From Janthinobacterium sp. PAMC25594 (GTDB taxonomy: Bacteria > Pseudomonadota > Gammaproteobacteria > Burkholderiales > Burkholderiaceae_D), in contig NZ_CP080377.1 of NCBI RefSeq assembly GCF_019443505.1, positions 806,001 to 870,000 of the forward strand: a DNA stretch of 64,000 nucleotides, in the 5' to 3' direction. The translations under genes and the position numbers were made by a program. This document shows, one piece after another, positions 63,597 through 64,000 of this stretch. The first letter of the stretch is position 1; every line of letters starts with the position of its first letter. The notes under the pieces were generated by a model that made no database searches, was not told the origin of the DNA, and saw only the letters and a program-made list of their open reading frames with translations.

Positions 63597-64000
63597 TTAC
63601 CTGACCGCATCCGGCCACGGGCGCTCATGCAAATGCCGCGCCCGCTCTATCGGACAGACCAGCGGCAAAAACTGCTGCTGGCGCGCCGAATACGCCATCA
63701 GGGCGCCGCTGTCGATGTCGAAATACCATCCATGCAGTTTCAGCCCCCCCTGCTCCACCCGGCGCTTCAGCCAAGGGTAGGTCAGCAGGTTATCCAGCGA
63801 CTGCAATATGCTGGCCAGCTCGCACGCATGGTGCTGCTCTTCCGACGAGCGATGCGCCAGCTCGCGCCGCACGCGCTGCGCCACCGGTTCGGCGATGCGC
63901 ATCCACTGTCCCACGAAGTCCGTTTCCTGCCCTTCCGCGCGCGGCTGCGGTTCCAGCAGCGCGCGGATGCCGCCGCAGCGCGCGTGGCCCAGCACGATGA
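63597..64000 (-). CDS. can: Beta-carbonic anhydrase (partial, N-terminus beyond right edge)
   Basis: Zinc enzyme interconverting CO2 and bicarbonate. The visible part is about 134 residues, the C-terminal two thirds. It begins with IVLGHARCGGIRALLEP, where His and Cys are two of the zinc ligands. The FVGQWMR...EPVAQRVRR and ILQSLDNLLTYPWLKRRV segments and LHGWYFDIDSGAL are typical of the family. The first zinc cysteine and the start codon lie outside the window. Confidence 0.93.
   Translation of the reverse strand, partial: IVLGHARCGGIRALLEPQPRAEGQETDFVGQWMRIAEPVAQRVRRELAHRSSEEQHHACELASILQSLDNLLTYPWLKRRVEQGGLKLHGWYFDIDSGALMAYSARQQQFLPLVCPIERARHLHERPWPDAVR

Noticed and set aside
1..64000. CRISPR array, tRNA or rRNA genes, restriction or toxin-antitoxin systems
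   Set aside because: No regular spaced repeats, tRNA folds or motif sets of such systems were seen; the small genes at 21.6-22.6 kb do not form a recognisable toxin-antitoxin pair.

Overview
The window is GC-rich DNA from a betaproteobacterium, most likely Oxalobacteraceae close to Janthinobacterium or Massilia. This rests on gene content and style: long antisense open frames typical of high GC, a narGHJI-ppiC-moaA-narXL cluster, PEP-CTERM proteins, OtsA of the long Burkholderiales type, DUF748, and a small protein often mislabelled ribonucleotide reductase alpha. The genus is an inference. No tRNA, rRNA or CRISPR array was seen.

Layout. 1-2.1 kb: an RsbQ-like alpha/beta hydrolase whose stop overlaps the start of a PAS hybrid histidine kinase (cut by the window edge). 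2.2-6.1 kb: metal uptake, with a Fur box, a PepSY-TM (FoxB/PiuB-like) protein and a ZnuD-like TonB receptor. 6.1-14.3 kb: an osmotic-stress block with a membrane-anchored OtsA, OtsB and a GH15 glucosidase in one operon, a divergent MscS channel, the C-terminal scrap of a cation/proton antiporter, a class-C beta-lactamase-like hydrolase and a YkvA protein. 14.4-22.6 kb: a 1128-residue exported protein ending in a LAS-type peptidase motif, a DUF455 ferritin-like protein, a D-serine ammonia-lyase fused in frame to a LysR regulator, and small hypothetical genes. 22.8-31.3 kb: a copper receptor (OprC/NosA type), a DUF2946 protein, a Fur-controlled siderophore receptor and a divergent DUF748 protein.

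31.3-35.5 kb is the most unusual block. A structured non-coding stretch is followed by five same-strand genes: a PEP-CTERM protein, an unknown protein, a Tat-exported protein with 32 cysteines and a phospholipase A2 active-site motif, a MauE-thioredoxin fusion, and a small membrane protein. A short inverted-repeat element follows. I propose that the fusion is a dedicated disulfide-forming partner for the cysteine-rich protein.

35.5-38 kb holds a membrane glucose dehydrogenase (Gcd). 38.3-50.4 kb is a signalling island: a chemoreceptor, an Hpt-like protein lacking its histidine, an HDOD protein, an excisionase-HTH/receiver fusion, a free Hpt protein and three sensor kinases, plus a 41-residue membrane peptide. 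50.4-62.9 kb is nitrate respiration, all on the minus strand: narG, narH, narJ, narI, a PpiC-type isomerase, moaA, narX, narL, then nnrS with an NsrR-like box. The right edge has a small conserved protein, a REP-type doublet and the C-terminal part of a beta-carbonic anhydrase.

All functions are read from sequence motifs and remembered family features; no database search was run.
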